Assembly (NCBI GenBank): GCA_031963415.1
Contig: JASSUI010000001.1
Span: 1,302,001-1,366,000, forward strand
Length of the DNA: 64,000 bases
Direction: 5' to 3'
DNA from: JASSUD01 sp031963415
Lineage (GTDB): Bacteria; Pseudomonadota; Gammaproteobacteria; Burkholderiales; Burkholderiaceae
Shown: positions 35,706-45,200 of the stretch, one piece after another
Position numbering within the stretch: position 1 is the stretch's first letter
Layout of the letters: the number at the start of each line of letters is the position of its first letter
Notes under the pieces: model-generated
What the model saw: only the letters and a program-made list of their open reading frames with translations
Database searches by the model: none
What the model was told of the DNA's origin: nothing
Program-made: the position numbers and the translations under genes

Positions 35706-37100
35706 TTAATGTCTACCAACCATTTTCTGGGGTTGTACCCAAGCGTCGAATTGCTCGTCGCTCACATAGCCAAGCGCGAGTGCAGCAGCTTTTAGTGTGC
35801 TGCCTTCTTGGTAGGCTTTTTTAGCGATTTGGGCGGCTTTGTCATAGCCGATATGTGGGTTTAGTGCAGTCACGAGCATCAGAGATTGGTTTAGCAATTC
35901 TTCAATCCGTTCATGGTTCGGCTCGATGCCAACAGCGCAGTGGTCGTTGAAACTTTGCGCCCCTTCTGCCAGCAGTCGGACTGATTGCAAAACGTTATGC
36001 GCGATCATCGGGCGGAACACATTAAGCTCAAAATTGCCGCTCGCACCACCAAAGTTCACCGCAACATCATTACCAAATACTTGACAGCACAACATTGTTA
36101 CTGCTTCGGATTGGGTAGGATTCACCTTGCCTGGCATGATCGAGCTACCGGGTTCATTGGCTGGGATAATCAATTCCCCCAAGCCACACCGAGGGCCACT
36201 GGCAAGCCAGCGAATATCGTTGGCAATCTTCATCAGGCTCGCTGCGACGGTTTTTAGTGCACCATGCGCATGCACAAGCGCATCGGCGGCCGCCATCACT
36301 TCAAATTTGTTGGGCGCGGTGACAAAAGGTAATTGAGTGAGGTCAGCGATTTTTGCGGCGACTTTAACAGCAAATTCTGGATGGGCATTAAGGCCAGTCC
36401 CTACTGCGGTGCCACCTAGCGCAAGCTCGTAAAGGTGCGGCAACGTGTCTTTAACGTGGCGCATGCCATGTTTAAGCTGGGCTACATAGCCCGAGAATTC
36501 TTGTCCAAGTGTAAGGGGGGTCGCGTCCTGCAAGTGAGTGCGGCCAATTTTGACAATCTCATCAAAAGCTTGGGCTTTAGCTTCCAATGTGTTGCATAGG
36601 TTCTGTAGCGCTGGCAGTAGTTGATTAACGATGCTATCGGCAGCTGCTATATGCATCGCGGTTGGGAATACATCGTTGGATGACTGCCCCCGATTCACTT
36701 CGTCATTTGGGTGAACTTTGCGTGCTTCGCCTCGCTCGCCGCCTAGTAGCTCGCTGGCACGATTGGCGATCACTTCGTTTAGGTTCATATTGCTTTGTGT
36801 GCCTGAACCTGTTTGCCAAACAACGAGGGGAAACTCTTCGGGATGCTGGCCGGCAATAATTTCATCAGCGGTTTGGATAATCACCTGAGCTTTATCGCTA
36901 GGCAGTACGCCAAGCTGTTGATTAGTTTCTGCTGCTGCTCGCTTAACAATAGCGAGTGCGCGAATCATTTCAACTGGCTGCTTCTCACGCGAGATTTTGA
37001 AATTTTGCAAAGAGCGTTGTGTTTGAGCGCCCCATAAGCGAGCTGCAGGTACTGCAATTTCCCCAAAAGTGTCCCGTTCTAAGCGGGTTTTTTCATTCAT
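35706..37100 (-). CDS. fumC: Fumarate hydratase class II
   Basis: 464-residue iron-independent fumarase of the TCA cycle. The signature loop GSSIMPGKVNPTQSEA carries the catalytic Ser. TGSGTQSNMNLNEVIANRA and HPNDEVNRGQSSND bind substrate, and GRTHLQDATPLTLGQEFSG is conserved. A lytic transglycosylase gene ends upstream of it only 14 bp away on the same strand, so the two may share a transcript. Confidence 0.97.
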   Translation of the reverse strand: MNEKTRLERDTFGEIAVPAARLWGAQTQRSLQNFKISREKQPVEMIRALAIVKRAAAETNQQLGVLPSDKAQVIIQTADEIIAGQHPEEFPLVVWQTGSGTQSNMNLNEVIANRASELLGGERGEARKVHPNDEVNRGQSSNDVFPTAMHIAAADSIVNQLLPALQNLCNTLEAKAQAFDEIVKIGRTHLQDATPLTLGQEFSGYVAQLKHGMRHVKDTLPHLYELALGGTAVGTGLNAHPEFAVKVAAKIADLTQLPFVTAPNKFEVMAAADALVHAHGALKTVAASLMKIANDIRWLASGPRCGLGELIIPANEPGSSIMPGKVNPTQSEAVTMLCCQVFGNDVAVNFGGASGNFELNVFRPMIAHNVLQSVRLLAEGAQSFNDHCAVGIEPNHERIEELLNQSLMLVTALNPHIGYDKAAQIAKKAYQEGSTLKAAALALGYVSDEQFDAWVQPQKMVGRH

Positions 37101-37114
37101 CAGTGTATTCCTAG

Positions 37115-37969
37115 TTATGTTGCTGAACGCGCGGCTTGACGTAAGCGAGCGCGCTCGGCAAGAACGCGTACGCCATAACCGCCATCGCGGCCCGAAGTTG
37201 CGGCGCCGACATAGTGGCGTAAGCCTTTGGTTAATGAGCCACTGCGTACGATGCAGTCGCGCAGCACAATTGCCCCAACTTTAATATTGGCGAACGGCTC
37301 AAGTGCTGCTCTTGATCCGCCGAAGTAGCTCAATTTGTCACCGTGCACTCTGGATAAAACCTGCATCAATCCTTGCGCACCCCAGCCGCTCTCAGCAAAT
37401 GGATTAAAACGAGATTCAATCGCCATCACGGCGAGCAAGAGTAATGGGTCCAGGCCAACTTCGCGTCCTGTTTGGAAGGCTACTCGCACTAAATGCCTCA
37501 TCGGCTCTTGCGCAACGTGGTAGCGGCGAGCGAGGTAGTTAGCAACACGCACTTGCTCATGCGCTGAAATGAGTATGCGATCGTCTCGTGCTTCTGCTGC
37601 GATACGATCAGAAGGCACTTTTCTCGCTAATGACGCAAATAACGGAGCAGTTGGCGTATCGAATGAATATGAGCTAGCGCTATGCCTTGTGTGAGCATTA
37701 AACGGCGTGCTTGAAGTATGCCGTTCGGTATCGCTAAACAAAGACTCAAAAGAATCTTGAGCTTGCGCCTCTATAGCAAAGAACGGTGCTAAGCGTGTGG
37801 CAAAAGTATCGCGCCATTGTGGGCGTAGCCATAACGCACATAGGCTGGTGATAACGACAACGCCAACAATAGTAAAGATGTGGTGGCTAATACGAGCGCT
37901 ACGCTGTAACACTAAACGGATAGCAGGTGACATGCGCCAGTCAGTCTGCCACGATAACTGAGGTTCCAT
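37115..37969 (-). CDS. Membrane-anchored lytic transglycosylase (SLT domain)
   Basis: 284 residues. A single N-terminal membrane segment (FTIVGVVVITSLCALWL, near residue 33-50) precedes a variable linker and a C-terminal SLT domain. The catalytic Glu is in LAVMAIESRFNPFAESG, followed by GAQGLMQVL and the closing YVGAATSGRDGGYG region. It cleaves peptidoglycan from the periplasmic face. The start is supported by GGGAGGGG shortly upstream. fumC follows immediately. Confidence 0.9.
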   Translation of the reverse strand: MEPQLSWQTDWRMSPAIRLVLQRSARISHHIFTIVGVVVITSLCALWLRPQWRDTFATRLAPFFAIEAQAQDSFESLFSDTERHTSSTPFNAHTRHSASSYSFDTPTAPLFASLARKVPSDRIAAEARDDRILISAHEQVRVANYLARRYHVAQEPMRHLVRVAFQTGREVGLDPLLLLAVMAIESRFNPFAESGWGAQGLMQVLSRVHGDKLSYFGGSRAALEPFANIKVGAIVLRDCIVRSGSLTKGLRHYVGAATSGRDGGYGVRVLAERARLRQAARSAT

Positions 37970-38195
37970 ACGTCCCCTCCCGTAAGGTGATGTGCAAAAA
38001 AATAAACCTAGAGCACTTCTAGAACGATCTACTGCTTTGTCGCCTGTGCTGTACTTAATGTCCTGCTTGCACTACGGTTCTGTGTTGCAGATCATTGAAG
38101 AAATACGCTAAAGAAACGCCGATTCAGCCAACAGAAGCGATATTGATATCTCCTAAGTATGTTGTTGGTCTCGACATTTCTTACTCTCGATGTGT

Positions 38196-38343
38196 TTAGA
38201 ACTCATTCCATAAATGCCTAAAAGGCCGTGATCGGCGGTCGGGCGGTGCTCGGAATCCTCATGTACGTCGAGTACACTCCGGTTCCTCCGCTCCGGCCTC
38301 CCCCCGCTGACGACCTTTTAGACATTTATGAAACGAGTTCTAG
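38196..38343. repeat. Large inverted-repeat element, family C
   Basis: Arms of about 40 bp: one starts AGAACTCATTCCATAAATG (from 38198), the other ends CATTTATGAAACGAGTTCT (to 38341), differing at a few positions. The arms enclose a GC-rich core with CATGTACGTCGAGTACACTCC, itself a small palindrome, and two GG/CC-rich runs. Similar GTACGT-type cores recur in Burkholderia genomes as I recall them. It lies in the 917-bp gap 37970-38886, which holds no convincing gene. Confidence 0.78.
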
Positions 38344-38673
38344 ATGTTTCGCTACACTTCAAAGAAGTATCTTAATTCGGAAGCAGCGGACGCGAATTTT
38401 ACCAGCCTTAATCAAGAGCGACTTTGTCAGAAAGGACAAATATGGCTGTGTTTCATTTCTATTAAATCACTAAGAGGCATGACTAGGTGGAATTTATATA
38501 GCTTAATTTGTTTCTTATAAAGGCACTAATAGGCTGTTTGGTAGTGCTCGGCGTGCATTCGACTAGAATCTTGTCTGCCATTAATTTATAGATAGGTACC
38601 TGATTAAAAACGTTGCTTTTTGGCTACAAAAAAGACCCTATAGAACCTGCTAACTTTGCCAACACGCCGTTAA

Positions 38674-38806
38674 GAGTCGCTCATGATCTCAAAGAGAAGA
38701 GATTTAAGAAGTTATCGGTAATTATGTTGGGATACGTCTGCCGTCCCACCTACGAGCATCGCCAGAGAATCGCAGAGTGGGGTGGCGAAGGAATCTCAAT
38801 ATAGGC
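38674..38806. repeat. Degenerate family B inverted-repeat copy
   Basis: GAGTCGCTCATGATCTC matches the outer arm, and TGTTGGGATACG ending CCACCTAC matches the inner arm of the element at 35436. The opposite inner arm is GGGGTGGCGAAGGAATCTC. Several mismatches make the hairpin imperfect. A short frame across it (38613-38804) is not a credible gene. It lies just upstream of ubiD. Confidence 0.6.
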
Positions 38807-38886
38807 ACCCACAAACAGCTTTCTAGGTAGCTTCACAAGTTTTAAGCGGTTCCTCCTTAAGCATTTTTTATCTGCGTTGTTTTCTT

Positions 38887-40461
38887 ATGAAATATAAAGA
38901 TTTGCGTGATTTTGTACGTCAGCTTGAAGCCTTAAATGAGCTGCGACGCGTGCCGGTGCCAGTGTCTCCTGTGCTTGAAATGACCGCCTTATGCGACCGG
39001 ACGCTGCAAGCACAAGGCCCTGCCTTATTATTTGAAAAACCGACGGACCATACTATGCCAGTGCTAGCGAATTTATTCGGCACGCCGCAGCGTGTGGCGT
39101 TGGGAATGGGTGTTCAGCCGCAGGCTGGAGATGCTGATTCGCTTAGCTCATTACGCGAAATTGGGATTTTGCTCTCAGCACTAAAAGAACCTGAGCCGCC
39201 GAAAGGACTAAAAGAAGCCGGCAAGCTTTTTAAGCTAGCTAAAGCAGTCTGGGATATGGCGCCTAAAACGATCAATGCGCCGCCTTGCCAAGAATCGGTG
39301 TGGGAGGGAGATGAGGTTGATCTAGCGCGTTTGCCAATACAGACCTGTTGGCCGGGCGATGTTGCGCCTCTTATTACATGGGGGCTGACCATTACGCGCG
39401 GGCCGCATAAGCCGCGGCAAAACCTGGGTATTTATCGCCAGCAAGTGATTGGCCGTAACCAAGTCATTATGCGCTGGCTCGCTCATCGGGGCGGCGCGCT
39501 TGATTTTCGGGAATTTGCCCTAGCTAATCCTGGCCAACCTTACCCTGTCGCGGTGGCGCTAGGGGCAGATCCGGCAACAATCTTGGCGGCAGTGACGCCA
39601 GTCCCAGATACACTTTCTGAATATCAATTTGCAGGCTTATTACGAGGTGGTAAAACAGAACTTGCTAAATGCCTGACCCCGGGGCTGGAAGCACTGCGTG
39701 TGCCAGCGCGTGCTGAAATAGTGTTAGAGGGCTTTATTTACCCGAGGCAGGGCAAACTGCCTGAGGTTCCTGCTGATGCGCCTCCCTATCCTACACAAGG
39801 CCCAGTAGCGGCTTATGAGCATGCGCTAGAAGGCCCATATGGCGACCACACAGGTTATTACAACGAGTGCGCATGGTTCCCCGTGTTAACCATTGAGCGT
39901 ATTACGCTGCGTCGTGATGCGCTTTACCATTCCACTTACACGGGTAAACCACCAGATGAGCCGGCCATTCTTGGTGTCGCGCTAAATGAAGTGTTTGTAC
40001 CTTTGTTGCAGAAGCAATTTCCAGAAATTGCCGATTTTTATTTGCCGCCAGAAGGGTGTAGTTATCGACTAGCGGTAGTCAGCATCAGTAAGCGCTATGC
40101 AGGCCACGCTAAACGGGTAATGTTGGGTGTTTGGAGTTTTCTGCGCCAATTTATGTATACGAAATTCATCGTGGTGGTCGATGACGATGTGAATATTCGC
40201 GATTGGAAAGAAGTGATTTGGGCGATTACTACACGCATGGACCCCCTGCGCGACACGGTAATGATTGATAACACGCCGATTGACTATCTTGATTTTGCGT
40301 CGCCGGAAATTGGCATTGGCTCGAAAATGGGGTTAGATGCGACGAATAAATGGCCGGGCGAAACGCAGCGCATTTGGGGGCGCCCTATTACGATGGATGA
40401 GCAGGTTAAACGCCGTGTTGATGCGCTATGGCAAGAATTAGATTTAACCGCGCCACGCTAA
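38887..40461 (+). CDS. ubiD: 3-octaprenyl-4-hydroxybenzoate carboxy-lyase UbiD
   Basis: 524-residue prenylated-FMN-dependent decarboxylase of ubiquinone synthesis. The start MKYKDLRDFVRQLEALNEL is typical. NLGIYRQQVIGRNQVIMRW contains the conserved R/E region, GPYGDHTGYY the catalytic-site Glu/Asp segment, and IDYLDFASPEIG with GSKMGLDATNKWPGE the C-terminal part. UbiX, which makes the cofactor, is not in this window. gabD follows 35 bp downstream. Confidence 0.97.
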   Translation: MKYKDLRDFVRQLEALNELRRVPVPVSPVLEMTALCDRTLQAQGPALLFEKPTDHTMPVLANLFGTPQRVALGMGVQPQAGDADSLSSLREIGILLSALKEPEPPKGLKEAGKLFKLAKAVWDMAPKTINAPPCQESVWEGDEVDLARLPIQTCWPGDVAPLITWGLTITRGPHKPRQNLGIYRQQVIGRNQVIMRWLAHRGGALDFREFALANPGQPYPVAVALGADPATILAAVTPVPDTLSEYQFAGLLRGGKTELAKCLTPGLEALRVPARAEIVLEGFIYPRQGKLPEVPADAPPYPTQGPVAAYEHALEGPYGDHTGYYNECAWFPVLTIERITLRRDALYHSTYTGKPPDEPAILGVALNEVFVPLLQKQFPEIADFYLPPEGCSYRLAVVSISKRYAGHAKRVMLGVWSFLRQFMYTKFIVVVDDDVNIRDWKEVIWAITTRMDPLRDTVMIDNTPIDYLDFASPEIGIGSKMGLDATNKWPGETQRIWGRPITMDEQVKRRVDALWQELDLTAPR

Positions 40462-40496
40462 TCTGCGCGTAGCACACTCCTTTTTAGGAGCATCTG

Positions 40497-41963
40497 ATGA
40501 GTTCTGCTGTCTTTTCACGGTTGCGCGATCCAGCCCTCTTAAAAAATCGTGCTTATATTGATGGTGAATGGGTAAGCGGCACAAGCGATTTCGCTGTGGT
40601 AGACCCAGCCACGGGCGAAGAGTTAGCGCGCGTGCCAAATCTTGATCAGCAAGCGACTCGAGAGGCGATTCAGGCCGCTAATAAAGTATGGCCCGTATGG
40701 CGCAGACAAACGGCGAAAGAGCGCGCGAATATCCTGCGCTGTTGGTTTCAATTAATGGTTGAGCATGCTGATGATTTAGCTGTGCTAGTTACCGCTGAGC
40801 AAGGTAAACCCTTTGCTGAGGCTCAAGCTGAGGTGATGTATGCGGCGGCTTTTATTGAATGGTTTGCTGAGCAAGCCAAACGGATCGAAGGCGATGTGCT
40901 GGAAAGCCCTGCGCCCGATCGAAAGATATTAGTCATTAAACAGTCAGTCGGCGTATGTGCAGCTATTACGCCGTGGAATTTCCCGCTTGCGATGATTACG
41001 CGCAAGGTGGCGCCCGCGCTTGCTGCCGGTTGCCCGATTGTGATTAAGCCAGCTGAGCAAACACCACTTTGTGCGTTAGCGTTAGCTGAATTAGCACAGC
41101 GGGCAGGTTTGCCTAATGGCGTATTAAATGTGGTGACGGCCGATGCACAACGCTCAATAGAAGTGGGTCGCGTGTTGTGCGAAAGCACATCGGTGCGCCA
41201 TCTTTCCTTTACTGGCTCAACAGTAGTGGGTCGAGCGTTGATGCAGCAATGCGCGCCAAATGTCAAAAGAATGTCACTTGAATTAGGAGGCCATGCGCCT
41301 TTTATCGTATTTGACGATGCTGACCTCGAAGCTGCGCTAGAGGGGGCAATCGCATCGAAATATCGAAACGCAGGCCAAACTTGTATTTGTGCAAACCGCT
41401 TTTACGTGCACGAGAAAATTCACGACGCGTTTGTGACAAGACTAAGCGAGACAAGCAGTGCACTTAAGGTTGGTAATGGCTTTGACGCAGACGTTAAGCT
41501 TGGGCCATTAATTGATCAGCAGGCGCTCGAGAAAGTGATGCACCACATTCAAGATGCCCAACAAAAAGGTGCGCAGCTGATGACGGGTGGCAACTTAATC
41601 GGTACTCGTTTTATCGCTCCCACTGTGCTTACCCAGGTTACGTCTGAGATGTTAATTACTCGTGAAGAGACTTTCGGCCCAGTCGCAGCAGTTCTCAAAT
41701 TTAAAGATGAAGAAGAAGTGGTTCGGCTTGCCAATGAAAGTGAATTTGGTCTGGCGGCCTATTTTTATAGCCGCGATATTGGCCGAGTATGGCGCGTTGC
41801 AGAAGCACTCGAATATGGGATGGTGGGCATTAATACCACGCTCTTGAGCAACGAAGTTGCCCCTTTTGGTGGCGTCAAACAATCAGGCTTTGGCCGCGAA
41901 GGATCAACCTACGGCCTCGATGAATATCTTGAAATAAAGTATTTGTGTATGGGTGGTTTGTAG
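40497..41963 (+). CDS. gabD: Succinate-semialdehyde dehydrogenase (NAD(P)+)
   Basis: 488-residue aldehyde dehydrogenase. The catalytic Cys is in NAGQTCICANRFYVHE, the general-base Glu in LELGGHAPFIVFDDAD, and the cofactor loop in FTGSTVVGRAL; the whole protein aligns by eye with GabD-type enzymes. It oxidises succinate semialdehyde to succinate, feeding the TCA cycle; related aldehydes are possible. AGGAG stands at normal distance from the ATG. No gabT is adjacent. Confidence 0.9.
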   Translation: MSSAVFSRLRDPALLKNRAYIDGEWVSGTSDFAVVDPATGEELARVPNLDQQATREAIQAANKVWPVWRRQTAKERANILRCWFQLMVEHADDLAVLVTAEQGKPFAEAQAEVMYAAAFIEWFAEQAKRIEGDVLESPAPDRKILVIKQSVGVCAAITPWNFPLAMITRKVAPALAAGCPIVIKPAEQTPLCALALAELAQRAGLPNGVLNVVTADAQRSIEVGRVLCESTSVRHLSFTGSTVVGRALMQQCAPNVKRMSLELGGHAPFIVFDDADLEAALEGAIASKYRNAGQTCICANRFYVHEKIHDAFVTRLSETSSALKVGNGFDADVKLGPLIDQQALEKVMHHIQDAQQKGAQLMTGGNLIGTRFIAPTVLTQVTSEMLITREETFGPVAAVLKFKDEEEVVRLANESEFGLAAYFYSRDIGRVWRVAEALEYGMVGINTTLLSNEVAPFGGVKQSGFGREGSTYGLDEYLEIKYLCMGGL

Positions 41964-42292
41964 AGGCTGGTCTGCGGTTTTCTGTTATCCCAGCTCTAAA
42001 TAATAAGTTTGCTGTGATGGCGATAGAGATCGCTATCAGCAGTTTTGTAAAAATTTTTTAACCGACATTCCGCTACTCCTCCTCCCAACCCCCTTGAATA
42101 TGACTTTGCCTCATACCTACCTTGCGATGGATAGATCAGCACTTATCAAGACGCTAAGGGTAATGCCTGATTTTCGTTAACCCTCTTTCTTCTTATGATT
42201 CGCCGCTCATATCGACAGATATTGGAGTTCAGCATAAGAAGGGAGTGTTCCACTCACCCGCTGGCCCGAAGCTAAAACGAAAAAGGAAAAAT
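41964..42292. other. Intergenic stretch before the NACHT-WD40 gene
   Basis: 329 bp with no recognised gene. It ends with AGGA (42284-42287) serving as the ribosome site of the NACHT gene. The promoter is not obvious to me. Confidence 0.4.
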
Positions 42293-45200
42293 ATGCTCTC
42301 GAGGATCACCGCCAAGATGGTGGAATCATGGCAACCCAAAGAAAAAGCGATGGAGCGTGCACAAGCATATTTTAAGCAGGCACAAGACTGCCAAGCCCAC
42401 GCAGAAAATGATCAAGCGCTGAGCTATCTGATTAAAGCGAAAGCGGCGCTAAAGACGATCCTTCCCACTGACCCAACGATTCTTGACGCGAAACGCTTAC
42501 TGGCTGAAGTTCACATCACCCGTGCACAAGTGTTGCAATTAAACCGGTCTTTTACGATAGAAGACGTGCGCACCAGCTACGAGAAAGCAAAAGCCTATTC
42601 TCCTGACGCAGCGAGACGAGACGAAATCAAACTCCTTCTCGAGCGCTTACCCCGCTCCCCCTTGTCACCCCCCCTACAGCGGCAACCCACGCTTCGACCC
42701 TCTGCGGTATTACCTGCCCCCGTGATGGCAACCGGTTTGCCTGGCACCTTCTTTACCCCCTTCTCGTCACCTGCCCCCCAGACGCAACACTATCAATGGG
42801 TCGAGCCCGCTGACATTGAAAATACGCGGCACCTTGCCTGGTGCCTGCAACAAACGACTGGGGATATGGTTCAACGCAAACAGCTGTATTCCCTTGCGCG
42901 TGAGGTAATAGAGTGCTTTGGTCAGCGTGCCGGCAAAGATTTATTCTGCTTGCAGGAAGCCGCCGAATTAGCAGTGGTGCCTTATGCTGAACTCTATGGA
43001 CAATTAATTCAGCATACGGTGGACACGCTCAATCCAATCCGACATGCGACGCTGGATACGAGCGTGGTGCAAGGCTTAGCCGTGATCGTGCGCAACTGCC
43101 CCGAGGCGCTGCTCAAAAAAGAAGGTGGCGTGCGGGGTAATACCTGGACCAGTATCTTAAGCGTATTAATCACACGTCTTCACTCCGTACACAAAGGGCA
43201 GCCTAAACTCGTCAAAGAACTGATCGAGGCCATCTCACAATTGCTCGATGCGATGGTACAAGCGGGAGTATCCGGCATCAGTCGCTTACAGCTGCAACAA
43301 CCCTTAGCCAATCTGCTGCGCAATGACGAGCAATTGAATCCCCATCAAGATACCGAACTCGCTTGGCACATCCGTTACGCACGCGAAGCGTTAGCTTATC
43401 TCCCGAATGATGAGAGTACAGGTGAGGCGGTACTCCGTTGTCTCTTCGCTGCAAGCAAAGGCGTATTAGGCTTAGCGAGCGCGATCAAGAGCTGCGATGT
43501 GGATAAGCTCATAGAGAGTTTTGATCGGTTTGAAACAGCGTTTGATGGCGCAAAGGAACTAGCCAATACGATCGGCGCCACGGGCGGATTAAAAGACGCG
43601 GTCAAAAATGTCGAAGAGATGCTGGCGTCGTTTGGCGAAGTGAAAACCAGCTATGAAGATCGCACTCGTCAAAAAGGTTGGTATACCGCGCTGCAATGCT
43701 TAGATATGCTGATCGAAACCCAAGAATGGGAAAAATTCGAGCAATTTGTTCGACGCAGCGCGTATCGTCAGCACGTTTATTTTTTACAAGGGGTATGCCA
43801 GCGGTTAGAGCGTATCGTTTGCATCGAAGACAAGCAGAAGATTCAAGCGCAAGCGATCCAGTTTCTCAAAAGCTTGCAAGACAAAAACACCGTCCAAGGG
43901 TGGCTAGGAAAGGATGTAGGGAAGCCATCCGCTGCTCAAGCCGATATTGAGCGCGTTCAACAGATGGCGCAGGCAAGCTTAGCGCGGCTCGACAAACGGG
44001 CTAATACCACACAGGGTCTAGCGGATATCGATTGCTCTGTCGATTGGTATGCGCTGAGCAAAGACAATCTCAGCACACAACTCTTACACAAGGCACGCCG
44101 TAAGCTAGACAAATCATTAGTCCAGAGGTTATTGACGACGTTAGCGCAGCAGATCGAGAAATTACGCGCCGATTACTTAGACGGCTTAGCGCAAGATAAA
44201 GAGATCAAAGATGCGCTAGCCAATTATGTGCGGCCGGAAGGGATGGGTTTATATGACGATACCCGTTTTGATTTAGCAGAAAAAATCCAAGCTTTCTTAG
44301 ATTCCGATAAAAAATCTTTGTTGTTATTAGGTGAAGCAGGGGCTGGTAAATCGACATTGAACCGGCATTTTGCGCGTCATTTATGGCAAGCGTATCTCCA
44401 GACAGGCCAACCTGAAACGCAGGCCATTCCGGTTTTTATCGCGCTCTCAAGCTTGCCTCAGACCTCGACTAACCTAGTGAACACCTTCTTTGTGCAGCAA
44501 GGGTTCACCGAAGACCAGATCAAAACCTTACAAGCCCAATATCATTTTGTGTTGATTTTGGATGGATTTGATGAAATTGAAAATCGTCATCGGGATTTCT
44601 ATCAAGATAATCAACTGGCTGCCTGGCAGCACGCTAAGATCATCATCAGCAGCCGTCCCGAATATCTAGGCTCAGGCTATCAATACAAATTTCATCCTGC
44701 CGGCGAGCCGTTGGCATTACAAGAGTATCGCATCGCGCCTTTTTCACCCGCCACGATTGAGCGGTATGTCGAGCAATATGCGCAACATCATCCTGACGCT
44801 TCGTGGTCTGCGCAAGACTATCAGACCGCCTTTCAAGAACCGAATCTTCAAGCGTTGGTGAGTAATCCCTTTTTACTCAAAATGGCGGTCAGAGAATTAC
44901 CAAATTTAAGCGCAGCTGATCTACAAGGTGATCGATTAACTCGGTTAACACTGTATACCCAGTTCGTGAAAAGCTGGTTTGCTCGTTCCAAGCAACGTTT
45001 AGGAAAGATTCAACTGGACCCGGATGAGACGAGAGAATTCAAACGGTTAGATCGAGGTGATTTTGCTAAACAAGGGGTCAGTTATTGTAAAAAGTTAGCT
45101 ATAGAGATGTACCGCGCAGCAGAGGTTGTGACGCTTTATTCCGCTGTGGCAGAGAATCCGTGGGAAACCGCCACGCTCACGGTGCAACCGGCGTGGCACA

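Noticed and set aside
38613..38804. 63-codon plus-strand frame upstream of ubiD
   Set aside because: It lies across the degenerate family B inverted repeat and lacks a ribosome site; the apparent frame is better explained by the repeat.
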